Position numbers and translations under genes: made by a program. A DNA stretch of 64,000 nt, from NCBI RefSeq assembly GCF_009765875.1, contig NZ_LMUP01000008.1, positions 549,776-613,775 of the forward strand. The letters are read 5' to 3'. Under the pieces are notes generated by a model. The model did no database searches, was not told where the DNA came from, and saw nothing but the letters and a program-made list of their open reading frames with translations. Shown in pieces: positions 8,200-16,456 of this stretch; within the stretch, counting starts at the first letter, position 1; each line of letters starts with the position of its first letter. This DNA comes from Pedobacter sp. L105 (lineage in GTDB: Bacteria; Bacteroidota; Bacteroidia; Sphingobacteriales; Sphingobacteriaceae).

Positions 8200-8284
8200 C
8201 GTCTTCATCGATTGTCAGATCATAAGAACTGAAAAAAAAGAAGACCAGCGCAATAACACAGACTACCATAGTTACTTCTTCCAT
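8192..8284 (-). CDS. Small single-helix membrane protein, 30 residues
   Basis: This ORF is too short for most gene callers. It reads MEEVTMVVCVIALVFFFFSS followed by YDLTIDEDDV and a stop. One strongly hydrophobic helix is flanked by two acidic residues at the N-terminus and an acidic tail. Its TAA (8194-8192) lies inside the ATG-TGT-AAA start of the LpxH-like gene, a typical coupling arrangement. No homologue is recognised. Support comes from composition, placement and the overlap, so I treat it as probable but unproven. It could act as a small membrane partner of the neighbouring enzyme or be a translated leader. Confidence 0.45.
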   Translation of the reverse strand: MEEVTMVVCVIALVFFFFSSYDLTIDEDDV

Positions 8285-8473
8285 AACATTCAGTTTATAT
8301 ACACAAATGTGCAAAACTCAGGTTAACAAGTTATTAAGTTAATATTACGATGCATACCTATATCCAGGAAAAGAGAAGGGATCACGATCAGTTCACCCCG
8401 GGATGAGAGACGGGTTTTGTCTGTGTTAAATTTGTGCTTTCATCCGGGCAGCTCCGGCCCGTCATTCTTTGAA

Positions 8474-8528
8474 AACAAAATGGCCTGGTCATGATCCGAA
8501 CAACAGATCACAATCAGGCCATTTTGTT
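8474..8528 (-). terminator. Long hairpin after yfhO
   Basis: AACAAAATGGCCTG at 8474-8487 is the exact complement of CAGGCCATTTTGTT at 8515-8528. TGATC/GATCA pairs extend the stem inward. It begins 17 bases past the yfhO stop and is followed on the minus strand by TTTTC, so it is a probable terminator or 3'-end stabiliser. The surrounding 8285-8473 contains only a weaker GC-rich imperfect palindrome around 8398-8450 and no recognisable gene. Confidence 0.65.
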
Positions 8529-8544
8529 ACTTTATTAAAGCTGT

Positions 8545-11007
8545 TTAGGCTTTTTTATTTTTTTTATTCTCTGTATAAAAAGCAAATCCAAGACCTGCAA
8601 GTAAAAGGATTGAACCTGCAAGGGAGATCTTTTCTCCCGTATAATAAGATACCGGATGGAAAATAAAGTCAACTTTATGATTTCCTGCTTCCAGCTGCGC
8701 TGCACGAAGTACATAATCTGCCCTGAAGTATGGTTTTTCAACGCCATCAATGTACATCTTCCAGCCTGCTTTATAATAGATCTCGGAGAATACAGCAATC
8801 ACATCTTTTGGAGCACTATAAGAGTAGATCATATGATCAGGATGATAGCTGTCTAATTTGATAAACGACGTTGGCCCACCAGTACCTGCGCGGGTAGTGT
8901 CGATTAAACTTTTGTACTGATTGTCTACGATCACTTCTTTTTTAGGATCAAAACTATTCAGCGCTTCCATTTCCTCATCACCATTTTTAACGAACTGCAC
9001 ACGGTCAATGATCCATGCGTTACCTGCAGCTGTTGCATTACGCTGCATTTTATAAGAACCATTTTGAGGATCCTGTGTAATTACATATTTTGCATTTAAC
9101 ATATCCAGTACATCTTGATTTACACTTTTTGTAAACTGATGATCTACCAGTTCCTGAATGCGTTTTAACCTGGCAGAGTGAAATCCTCCTACAGTCTTAT
9201 GAAAATAAGATGCTTCTGAACTTTTGAAAGTGGCAATAGTGGAATCATATACCCTATAGTCAGGATCTTTATCAGCCATGATGAAAGTATCTACATCTCT
9301 TGGCTGGTAATGGTTAGCTAATTCAGTTTTAGGAACAAAGTTCTTGTTGTTCAGGTAACGGCGGTCAATCTGCCACATGTCTACCAGTATAGCTAATGTT
9401 AACAAGATAAATGCAGTTTCGGCTTTCATTTTTTTGGTGATGAAAGCCCACATCAATCCGAATCCGATTGCCACAAAGAATAATGTTCTTAAGGCATCTG
9501 TACGGGCCAGATCTACCCTGTCCTGTACCAGCGCATTGGCAATAGAGGTAGCAATATTTCTGTCGTTATTTAAAGCGCGCATTAACGATTGCACAAATTG
9601 TTCATGATCTGAAGTCCTGAAACTAAAGAACAAAGTAGGCGCTAAGGCAATCAGCAAAGCAAAACCTCCGGTGATTCCGGCCGACCAGCTTAGTTTTTTA
9701 ACCAGGTATTTCTGCTCATATTTTCCCTCCTGTGCTTCTTTAATAGCCAGTAAAGCCAATATTGGGAACAAGAGCCCAACTACAGCAATAATGGATTCTA
9801 CCGCCCTGAACTTATTATATAAAGGTACATAATCGAAGAAAAGATCTGATACAAAAGGCAGGTTCCTGCCAAATGACAGCAGCAGGAAAAGGATCGTGGT
9901 TGATAAGATCCACCACTTCATCCTGTTTTTAACAATGAAAAGGCCAAATACAAATAGCAGGCAGATGATCGCCCCAAAGTAAAACGGCCCTGCGGTAAAT
10001 GGTTTATCTCCCCAGTAAACAGGTAAGCGCTGCGCAAAATCGGCAGCCTGTTCTGGCGTAGCACCTACTGCCTGTATAGCTTTAGCTACGTTGGATTTAT
10101 CATCCAGACGGGTATCCCCCCCCCCATAAAGGTTTGGAATTAAAAAGGTAAATGACTCGCCTACGCCCTGGCTCCATTGATAAGCATATTCTTTAGGTAA
10201 TCCACTGTCAGGCTCTGCAGCATCAGTTTTTAAATTTGATTTACCCCTTATCGTTTCTTTTCCATATTCATAGGTAGTCCATAAATTACTGGTATTGACC
10301 ATAACCGATAAAACTATCGCCCCGGCTAAGAAAGCCAGCGCTCTGGTCAGTTCTTTGGTACGGCCGGCTTTAAAGCCATGGTAGATTTCAATGCCAATAT
10401 AGATGAGTAAGGCCAGCAGGAAATAATAGGTCATCTGCACGTGGTTGGCCCTGATGTCCATAGATAGGAAAAGAGCCGTTAACGCAGCGCCGATCCAGTA
10501 TCTGCCACGAAGGGTTAAGATAATCCCCGCAAGTATAGGGGCGAAAAAGCCAATGGCCAGCGCCTGATTGCTGTGCCCTGCGGATATGATAATAAAATTG
10601 TAGGAGCTGAAGGAGAAAGCAATGGCCCCCGCGGCAGCAAGCCAGGGATTGAACCTTAGCACGCTGAATAACAGGTAAGCACCTAAAAGATACAGGAGTA
10701 CTGTTCCAACCGGATCAGGAAAGGTATCTTTAATCAGCGATATGCCGTAGGTAGTTAAATTGAGCGGATACTGAACCCAGATCTGGTAAGCAGGCATCCC
10801 GCCGAACATCTGATTGGTCCACAGCGGACCTTTGCCATCTTTGGCTTTGTAATCCATAACTTCCTTCTGCATGGCCTTCGCCTGCAAAATATCACCCTGA
10901 TACGGAACTTTACCCTGCATCACAGGACTAAAATAGGCGAAACAGATAATTACAAAAAATGCACAGATGGCGAGATGTATGCCATTCTTCTTGAACCAAT
11001 TATTCAT
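8545..11007 (-). CDS. YfhO family membrane protein, GT-C-like
   Basis: The 820-residue protein has about 12-13 membrane helices in its first two thirds and a C-terminal soluble domain followed by a last helix. The first loop contains Y-Q-G-D-I and the W-T-N-Q-M-F-G-G-M-P segment typical of Bacteroidota YfhO proteins. In Gram-positive bacteria YfhO takes part in glycosylating lipoteichoic acid. In Bacteroidota it is a presumed lipid-linked-sugar glycosyltransferase of GT-C fold, with substrate unknown. The conserved L-Y-G-G-G motif at residues 293-297 is encoded by an uninterrupted G10 tract, discussed in the findings. The gene lies 85 bases after DUF4834 and probably shares its transcript. 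A long hairpin follows the stop. Confidence 0.85.
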   Translation of the reverse strand: MNNWFKKNGIHLAICAFFVIICFAYFSPVMQGKVPYQGDILQAKAMQKEVMDYKAKDGKGPLWTNQMFGGMPAYQIWVQYPLNLTTYGISLIKDTFPDPVGTVLLYLLGAYLLFSVLRFNPWLAAAGAIAFSFSSYNFIIISAGHSNQALAIGFFAPILAGIILTLRGRYWIGAALTALFLSMDIRANHVQMTYYFLLALLIYIGIEIYHGFKAGRTKELTRALAFLAGAIVLSVMVNTSNLWTTYEYGKETIRGKSNLKTDAAEPDSGLPKEYAYQWSQGVGESFTFLIPNLYGGGDTRLDDKSNVAKAIQAVGATPEQAADFAQRLPVYWGDKPFTAGPFYFGAIICLLFVFGLFIVKNRMKWWILSTTILFLLLSFGRNLPFVSDLFFDYVPLYNKFRAVESIIAVVGLLFPILALLAIKEAQEGKYEQKYLVKKLSWSAGITGGFALLIALAPTLFFSFRTSDHEQFVQSLMRALNNDRNIATSIANALVQDRVDLARTDALRTLFFVAIGFGLMWAFITKKMKAETAFILLTLAILVDMWQIDRRYLNNKNFVPKTELANHYQPRDVDTFIMADKDPDYRVYDSTIATFKSSEASYFHKTVGGFHSARLKRIQELVDHQFTKSVNQDVLDMLNAKYVITQDPQNGSYKMQRNATAAGNAWIIDRVQFVKNGDEEMEALNSFDPKKEVIVDNQYKSLIDTTRAGTGGPTSFIKLDSYHPDHMIYSYSAPKDVIAVFSEIYYKAGWKMYIDGVEKPYFRADYVLRAAQLEAGNHKVDFIFHPVSYYTGEKISLAGSILLLAGLGFAFYTENKKNKKA
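10116..10125 (-). repeat. G10 homopolymer inside yfhO
   Basis: The coding strand has ten consecutive G at codons 295-298 (GGG-GGG-GGG-G of GAT). Reading through the sequence by hand, loss of one G leads to TAG 13 codons after the third GGG. Gain of one G gives TGA five codons after the fourth glycine codon. Either slip would therefore end the protein at about 300 of 820 residues. Tracts of this kind act as phase-variable switches in many surface-glycan genes. Confidence 0.8.
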
Positions 11008-11092
11008 TAAGGATTGTTTAGATTAAACTAACCCCAAAAATATAAAATTGATACAGATTAAGAAGTAAATTTATTGATTAGACTAAAATAGT

Positions 11093-11350
11093 TTATTTGA
11101 CATCCTCATATTCCACAAAATCGCCCAGTTTATCTGCATTTCCATGCTTTGGCTGTGGTGGAACATAATCAATAGATATTGATCCTTCTGGTTTACGCGA
11201 CTGTTGTTTTTGCTGCTGTCCGGCATAACCCGACTGTTGCTGCATTTTTCCAAACATGCTTTTAAGAACCATCGGGAAAACCAGCCTCAATAAAACGCGG
11301 ATAATCCAAAGGACCATAATAGCAATAAAAAGAAATTTGATAATTCCCAT
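11093..11350 (-). CDS. DUF4834 family small membrane protein
   Basis: The 85-residue product has one N-terminal membrane helix (about residues 5-27), a basic glutamine-rich linker rich in Q-Q and a C-terminal segment I-S-I-D-Y-V-P-P-Q and G-D-F-V-E-Y-E-D-V. This layout matches DUF4834, a small uncharacterised family of Bacteroidota. It precedes yfhO by 85 bases. A candidate promoter lies about 22 bases upstream. No function is known. Confidence 0.75.
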   Translation of the reverse strand: MGIIKFLFIAIMVLWIIRVLLRLVFPMVLKSMFGKMQQQSGYAGQQQKQQSRKPEGSISIDYVPPQPKHGNADKLGDFVEYEDVK

Positions 11351-11371
11351 TTGATTTATTCAATTAATTCG

Positions 11372-11379
11372 CAAATATA
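11372..11379 (-). promoter_or_regulatory. Candidate -7 box before the DUF4834 gene
   Basis: The minus strand reads TATATTTG, a match to TAnnTTTG, ending 22 bases before the ATG. The best TTG upstream is 24 bases away, just outside the usual spacing, so only the -7 element is well supported. It would drive DUF4834 and probably yfhO. Confidence 0.4.
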
Positions 11380-11538
11380 GACAGAATTCAATCTTGCTTA
11401 TTACAAAAACCGTCAGTTTGTTAAAAAAGGTTTACAATTGCTAAAGCTGCCCTTGAATAGTGGGGCGTAAAATGCCTGCAATATAATATCTAACAACTTA
11501 ATAACCAATAAATACCAGTTATGTTCTGTTTAAAACGA

Positions 11539-11736
11539 TTAATCTTCAACAATTTCTGCCACGCGGCCAATCTGGCCATCTTCCAAACGCACTTTTATCC
11601 CCCTGGAGTGAAATGGAGAGGAAGTAAGCAGATTTGCTATAATTCCCCTTGTTAGTTTCCCGCTCCGCTGATCTTTTTTCAAAATAATATCAACCTCTAA
11701 TCCCGGATAAATATCCGCTCTGTTTTTTCCGTCCAT
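11539..11736 (-). CDS. YwbE family protein
   Basis: The 65-residue product contains G-L-E-V-D-I-I-L-K-K-D-Q-R-S-G-K-L-T-R-G and G-I-K-V-R-L-E-D-G-Q-I-G-R-V, the conserved core of YwbE. This is a small beta-rich family found across bacteria with no established biochemical role. Length is normal. It begins six bases after the uvrB stop and is almost certainly cotranscribed with it. Confidence 0.85.
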   Translation of the reverse strand: MDGKNRADIYPGLEVDIILKKDQRSGKLTRGIIANLLTSSPFHSRGIKVRLEDGQIGRVAEIVED

Positions 11737-11742
11737 TAAAAT

Positions 11743-13797
11743 TTATGCTCCTTTTAAACTTGGTTTCCCAAACCTTTCTTCAAATACTTTTTCCATGGCA
11801 AACATTTCATCCCGTAGTCTGGCAGCCATCAGGAAGTCCATATCTTTTGCCGCTTTGGCCATATCCTTACGTGTTTTATCAATTGATTTCTGCATTTCGG
11901 GCTTGGTCATATACTGTACAATAGGATCTGCAGCGATGCTGACCTGGTCAATTTCCACATACGCTTTTTTGCGATCAGAATTGGCAGAGAAATCCAATAC
12001 CGATGTCTGTTCCAGGATAGCCTCCCTGCTTTTACCCACTGTTTTAGGGACAATACCGTGCTCGGTATTGTAGAGGATCTGTCTCTCACGTCTGCGATTG
12101 GTTTCATCCATAGTTTTGGCCATAGAATCGGTAATCTTATCGGCATAGAGAATCACGCGACCCCTGTCATTACGTGCTGCACGTCCGATGGTTTGGATCA
12201 GCGACCGTTCAGATCTCAAAAACCCTTCTTTATCTGCATCCAGTATCGCAACGAAAGAAACTTCAGGCAAATCCAGTCCTTCCCTAAGTAAGTTAATTCC
12301 TATCAGCACGTCAAACTCACCCAAACGCAGTCCCCGCAGGATCTCTACCCTTTCCAGGGTTTTCACTTCCGAGTGGATGTAGCGGCATTTGATATTCAGC
12401 CTGTCCATATATTTGGTCAGTTCCTCAGCCATCCGTTTGGTCAGCGTGGTCACCAATACACGATCGCCCATTTTGATCGTTTTATCGATTTCATCCAGCA
12501 GGTCATCCACCTGGTTTACTGCCGGTCTTACTTCAATCAGCGGATCGAGTAATCCTGTAGGACGTATTACCTGTTCTACCACAATTCCATCCGATTTTTG
12601 CAGTTCATAGTCTGCCGGCGTTGCACTCACATAGATTGTTTGCGGTGCCAGGCGCTCAAATTCCTCAAAATTGAGGGGCCTGTTATCCAGTGCCGAAGGC
12701 AAACGGAAACCATATTCAACCAGTGACATCTTTCTTGACCGGTCACCACCATACATTGCCCTGATCTGGGGAACGGTAACGTGACTCTCATCGATCACCA
12801 TCAGATAGTCGTCAGGAAAGTAATCCAGAAGACAGAAAGGACGCATACCCGGAGAACGGCCATCAAAAAACCTCGAATAGTTCTCAATTCCCGAGCAATA
12901 GCCCAGTTCTTTCATCATTTCGATGTCAAAATTCACCCTTTCTTCCAGTCGCTTCGCTTCCAGCAATTGCCTGTCGCCGATCAGCTGGTTCTTCCGTAGC
13001 TCCAGTTCTTCCTGGATACTCCAGATAGACGACTGAAACCTATCTTTTGGTGTAACAAACAGGTTTGCAGGATATACCGCCATATCTTCGAGTTTTTCCA
13101 ATGTTTTGCCCGTTACCGGGTCAATCACACTAAGTTCCTCAATATCGTCCCCAAAGAAAGACACGCGATAAGCCGTATCCAGATAAGCAGGAAATATATC
13201 TACGGTATCTCCTTTAACACGGAAAGTACCCCTTTTAAAATCGTTGATCGTTCTGGCATATAAGATCTCCACCAGACTATGTAAAAATGTATTTCTCGAA
13301 ATCCTGGTACCCACCGAAAAGCGGAATACCGAACGGGAGAAATCTTCCGGGTTCCCCATACCATAGATGCAGGAAATGGAAGAAACTACAATCACATCCC
13401 TTCTTCCTGACATCAGTGCAGAGGTAGTCCTTAACCTCAGTTTTTCTATTTCCTCATTGATACTCAGATCCTTCTCTATATAAGTATTACTGCTGGGCAT
13501 ATAAGCCTCAGGCTGATAGTAATCATAGTAAGAAACAAAATAGTTCACCTGGTTCTCCGGGAAAAAATTCTTAAATTCACCATACAGCTGCGCCGCCAGC
13601 GTTTTGTTATGGCTCAGGATCAGTGTAGGTTTTTGCGTTTGCTGGATCACATTGGCCACGGTAAATGTTTTACCGGAACCTGTTACCCCCAGCAGTGTCT
13701 GATAGTGTTCATCATTGTTGACACCTGAAACCAGTTGCTCAATAGCATTAGGCTGATCACCCGTAGGTTTGTAATCTGAAACAAGTTGAAATTTCAT
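11743..13797 (-). CDS. uvrB: Excinuclease ABC subunit UvrB
   Basis: UvrB verifies DNA damage handed over by UvrA and recruits UvrC in nucleotide excision repair. The 684-residue length is typical. Walker A G-V-T-G-S-G-K-T is at residues 37-44, and the beta-hairpin region contains S-Y-Y-D-Y-Y-Q-P-E-A-Y. Helicase motifs D-E-S-H, Y-V-S-A-T-P and I-Q-T-I-G-R-A-A-R-N are intact. The C-terminal UVR domain (about 635-670) includes M-D-F-L-M-A-A-R-L-R-D-E-M. A TATCTTTG element at 13906-13913 on the minus strand is a candidate -7 box, although no good TTG is paired with it. ywbE follows directly. The gene diverges from the deacetylase-like gene. Confidence 0.97.
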   Translation of the reverse strand: MKFQLVSDYKPTGDQPNAIEQLVSGVNNDEHYQTLLGVTGSGKTFTVANVIQQTQKPTLILSHNKTLAAQLYGEFKNFFPENQVNYFVSYYDYYQPEAYMPSSNTYIEKDLSINEEIEKLRLRTTSALMSGRRDVIVVSSISCIYGMGNPEDFSRSVFRFSVGTRISRNTFLHSLVEILYARTINDFKRGTFRVKGDTVDIFPAYLDTAYRVSFFGDDIEELSVIDPVTGKTLEKLEDMAVYPANLFVTPKDRFQSSIWSIQEELELRKNQLIGDRQLLEAKRLEERVNFDIEMMKELGYCSGIENYSRFFDGRSPGMRPFCLLDYFPDDYLMVIDESHVTVPQIRAMYGGDRSRKMSLVEYGFRLPSALDNRPLNFEEFERLAPQTIYVSATPADYELQKSDGIVVEQVIRPTGLLDPLIEVRPAVNQVDDLLDEIDKTIKMGDRVLVTTLTKRMAEELTKYMDRLNIKCRYIHSEVKTLERVEILRGLRLGEFDVLIGINLLREGLDLPEVSFVAILDADKEGFLRSERSLIQTIGRAARNDRGRVILYADKITDSMAKTMDETNRRRERQILYNTEHGIVPKTVGKSREAILEQTSVLDFSANSDRKKAYVEIDQVSIAADPIVQYMTKPEMQKSIDKTRKDMAKAAKDMDFLMAARLRDEMFAMEKVFEERFGKPSLKGA

Positions 13798-13964
13798 CTG
13801 GTAGATTTATTGTTTTCAATTGGTAGATGGAGCCTTGATAATTAAAATAATTATTGGCCTTGCGAGCTTAATTATTATTTTAACTATGTCGGGTTCATAG
13901 ATAATCAAAGATAAGAATTAATGGCATAATGAATTGTCGTGATTATATCCTAAATTTATAGCGC

Positions 13965-15095
13965 ATGAAGCTACTGGTATATGTTCCGCTACTTACACCA
14001 AGAATAAAGTATATTTTTAACTTTATTTTCAACGAAATCCTTCAAACACAAGTCGGATTCAGCTCTAACGTGGCCGAATTTAAGAGCTCTAAGCTGCCTA
14101 AAATCAGTTATGCTAATCAGCCCGTAGCAGATGAACCCTTCTTTAAACATTCAGATTTTCTGCATGCCCATACCATTTCTGCCCCAACCATAAGGACCAC
14201 TACTTTTGGGGACATGATTGTTCCCTTTGCAGTAGATAACAGCAGTTTACCCTTTGATGTTTTTGCAGCGTCCTTTTATTTTGTAAGCCGGTATGAAGAA
14301 TATCTTCCTTATCAGCCCAATGATGAAGGAAATTTCCCTCCGGAACACAGCCTGCAAAGTAAACTGAAGTTACTGGAATTTCCGGTGATAGATGCATGGG
14401 CGATGGTATTGAAAAATATGCTGCTCAAAACTTATCCCGGCCTGTACTTTGGCAAGAAAGATTTTGAGCTGATTCCCTTGATCTGCCTGTATCCTACTGA
14501 CGGGTTAAACACGGCTTTTTTACTGCGCAAGACCATCAAGCTTATCAGGAAATTACCTTTTCTGAATAAACCCAATCCGGCTGCACAGGCAAAAATAAGC
14601 GGGCTAAAACTTTTTCTGAATGAACAGCATGAAAAGTATCAGCTTAGCCCGGTATACTTTTTTAAACCGGCAAAGGAAGTTGAAACCATCTGTGATCATC
14701 AGATTTCATTTCCAAAAAGTTATCTCCAGCTGTTAAAAAGCGGGATCAATAAAGATTATCGCATGGGTTATCAGAATACGATAGGCTTCAGGGCGGGAAC
14801 CTGTACGCCTTTTTTCTGGTACGACCTTCAGCTGGAAAAAACAACCCATCTGCTGGTACACCCTGTACCGGTGAACGATTTGATCTTAAAACGCAACAGA
14901 ACGTTTAATATTGACGATGTGCTGGGAAATTGGGGAAGGCTGATTGAAAATGTAAAGTTATTCAACGGTAAGTTTTACATATTGTGGCATAAGGATACAC
15001 TTCCCGATTATGGCAAAGGAAAGATCGGAAGAAGACTTTACAAACAATTATTAGCTGATTTTTTATCTGTACCTCATGATATTCGACCTCAGTAA
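13965..15095 (+). CDS. Polysaccharide deacetylase-like protein, signature lost
   Basis: The 376-residue product has an N-terminal region like the one found before Bacteroidota NodB-type polysaccharide deacetylases (F-Y-F-V-S-R-Y-E-E-Y-L near 105-115) and a C-terminal G-F-R-A-G-T-C-T-P-F-F-W-Y-D motif. The usual metal-binding T-Y-D-I-D segment is replaced by Y-P-T-D-G-L-N at 176-182. The middle segment that normally carries a G-L-H-P-S metal-binding histidine is missing. It is therefore probably not an active deacetylase. The last 20 bases overlap upp, so the two are probably cotranslated. The upstream 167 bases separate it from divergent uvrB and hold an A/T-rich inverted repeat (13846-13853 with 13869-13876). 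Confidence 0.65.
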   Translation: MKLLVYVPLLTPRIKYIFNFIFNEILQTQVGFSSNVAEFKSSKLPKISYANQPVADEPFFKHSDFLHAHTISAPTIRTTTFGDMIVPFAVDNSSLPFDVFAASFYFVSRYEEYLPYQPNDEGNFPPEHSLQSKLKLLEFPVIDAWAMVLKNMLLKTYPGLYFGKKDFELIPLICLYPTDGLNTAFLLRKTIKLIRKLPFLNKPNPAAQAKISGLKLFLNEQHEKYQLSPVYFFKPAKEVETICDHQISFPKSYLQLLKSGINKDYRMGYQNTIGFRAGTCTPFFWYDLQLEKTTHLLVHPVPVNDLILKRNRTFNIDDVLGNWGRLIENVKLFNGKFYILWHKDTLPDYGKGKIGRRLYKQLLADFLSVPHDIRPQ

Positions 15096-15720
15096 GACAA
15101 CTTCTATCGCCAACGTTTTCATTGCAGAGTTACGTGATGAAAAAATTCAGCAGGATGCCATGCGCTTCCGTAAAAACCTGGAAAGGCTCGGTGAGTTTTT
15201 TGCCTGGGAGATCAGTAAAACGCTGGAATACGAGGATACGCAGACACAAACTCCTTTAGGGATTGCACAAACTAAAAAATTACAGCAGCAGCCGGTACTG
15301 GCTACGATCCTGCGTGCGGGACTGCCTATGCAACAGGGAATGCTCAACGTATTTGACCAGGCCGAATCGGCATTTATTACCGCTTATAGGAAACCCCACA
15401 AAAGTGCACCTCTGGAAATACAGATAGATTATATCTCCGCGCCCGACCTGACAAATAAGGTGATCATTTTAGCCGACCCTATGCTGGCCACCGGTTTAAG
15501 TATGGTTTTATGCTGTAAAGAATTGCTGGCAGCCTATAAAATAAAGGAATTACATATCGTTGCTGCCATTGCCAGCACTGAGGGCGTAAAACATGTACGT
15601 GCTTTTTTTCCTGAAGCAAAAATATGGTTAGGGGCCATAGATGAGGAGATGACCTCCAAATCGTACATTGTACCCGGACTGGGGGATGCAGGCGATCTGG
15701 CCTACGGAACCAAATTATAA
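15076..15720 (+). CDS. upp: Uracil phosphoribosyltransferase
   Basis: Upp salvages uracil with PRPP to give UMP in the cytosol. The 214-residue length is normal. The PRPP-binding region reads L-A-D-P-M-L-A-T-G-L-S, and the uracil-binding C-terminus G-L-G-D-A-G-D-L-A-Y-G-T matches the family G-D-A-G-D signature. The ATG lies inside the preceding deacetylase-like gene (20-base overlap), and a YjjG-type nucleotidase follows 18 bases later, giving a small pyrimidine-linked unit. Confidence 0.93.
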   Translation: MIFDLSKTTSIANVFIAELRDEKIQQDAMRFRKNLERLGEFFAWEISKTLEYEDTQTQTPLGIAQTKKLQQQPVLATILRAGLPMQQGMLNVFDQAESAFITAYRKPHKSAPLEIQIDYISAPDLTNKVIILADPMLATGLSMVLCCKELLAAYKIKELHIVAAIASTEGVKHVRAFFPEAKIWLGAIDEEMTSKSYIVPGLGDAGDLAYGTKL

Positions 15721-15738
15721 ATACCATCTTAACTAAAC

Positions 15739-16428
15739 ATGATTAAGCATATATTTTTTGACCTGGACCATACCATCTGGGATTTTGATAAAAACGCACA
15801 GGAAACCTTAACGGAATTATACCATGAGTACCAGCTAAATAATTTAGGCTTGCATTCCTGCGATGAGTTTATCGATACCTATACCGCAAATAACCAGCTG
15901 CTCTGGGCAGATTACCATATGGGCAAAATTACCAAAGATGTGTTACGGGCAGAAAGGTTCCATAAAACATTTATTCAGCTGGGCATTGCCCCTGAAAACG
16001 TTCCCCATCAGTTTGAAGACGATTATGTAAACCGGAGTCCGGAGAAAACGAACCTGTTTGAAGGATCGGAGAAAGTACTGGCTTATCTGCAAAAGAAATA
16101 TACCCTTCATATCATCTCCAATGGGTTTAAGGAAACAACGCTGATCAAAATGGACCGCTGTAATTTAAACCCCTATTTTTCGCAGGTCATCATTTCTGAA
16201 GATGCGGGCGTAAACAAACCAGATCCTGCAATTTTTGATTATGCACTGCAAAAGGCGGGCGCAAAATTAGAGGAAAGCATCATGATTGGCGACAGCCTGG
16301 AGGCCGATGTCCGCGGAGCGCAGGATTATGGAATGAAGGCCATCTACTTTAATCCCATGAATCTGGAAAAACCTGCCGATGTGACCTGGCAGATCAGCCA
16401 CCTGGAAGAATTAATGGATCATTTCTAA
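15739..16428 (+). CDS. YjjG family noncanonical pyrimidine nucleotidase
   Basis: The protein is a 229-residue HAD hydrolase. The nucleophile motif F-F-D-L-D-H-T-I-W has catalytic D8 and D10. Motif II is H-I-I-S-N-G-F, and the C-terminal motif is M-I-G-D-S-L-E-A-D-V-R-G-A. These match the YjjG subfamily, which hydrolyses UMP, dUMP and noncanonical pyrimidine nucleotides and limits their incorporation into DNA. Its position after upp supports a pyrimidine link. Substrate range cannot be read from sequence. Confidence 0.85.
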   Translation: MIKHIFFDLDHTIWDFDKNAQETLTELYHEYQLNNLGLHSCDEFIDTYTANNQLLWADYHMGKITKDVLRAERFHKTFIQLGIAPENVPHQFEDDYVNRSPEKTNLFEGSEKVLAYLQKKYTLHIISNGFKETTLIKMDRCNLNPYFSQVIISEDAGVNKPDPAIFDYALQKAGAKLEESIMIGDSLEADVRGAQDYGMKAIYFNPMNLEKPADVTWQISHLEELMDHF

Positions 16429-16456
16429 TCGTTTTTAATTTCACATCTTTGCGCGG

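Noticed and set aside
13846..13876. A/T-rich inverted repeat between uvrB and the deacetylase-like gene as an operator such as an SOS box
   Set aside because: The arms are only A and T and the sequence does not match any LexA-type consensus I know.
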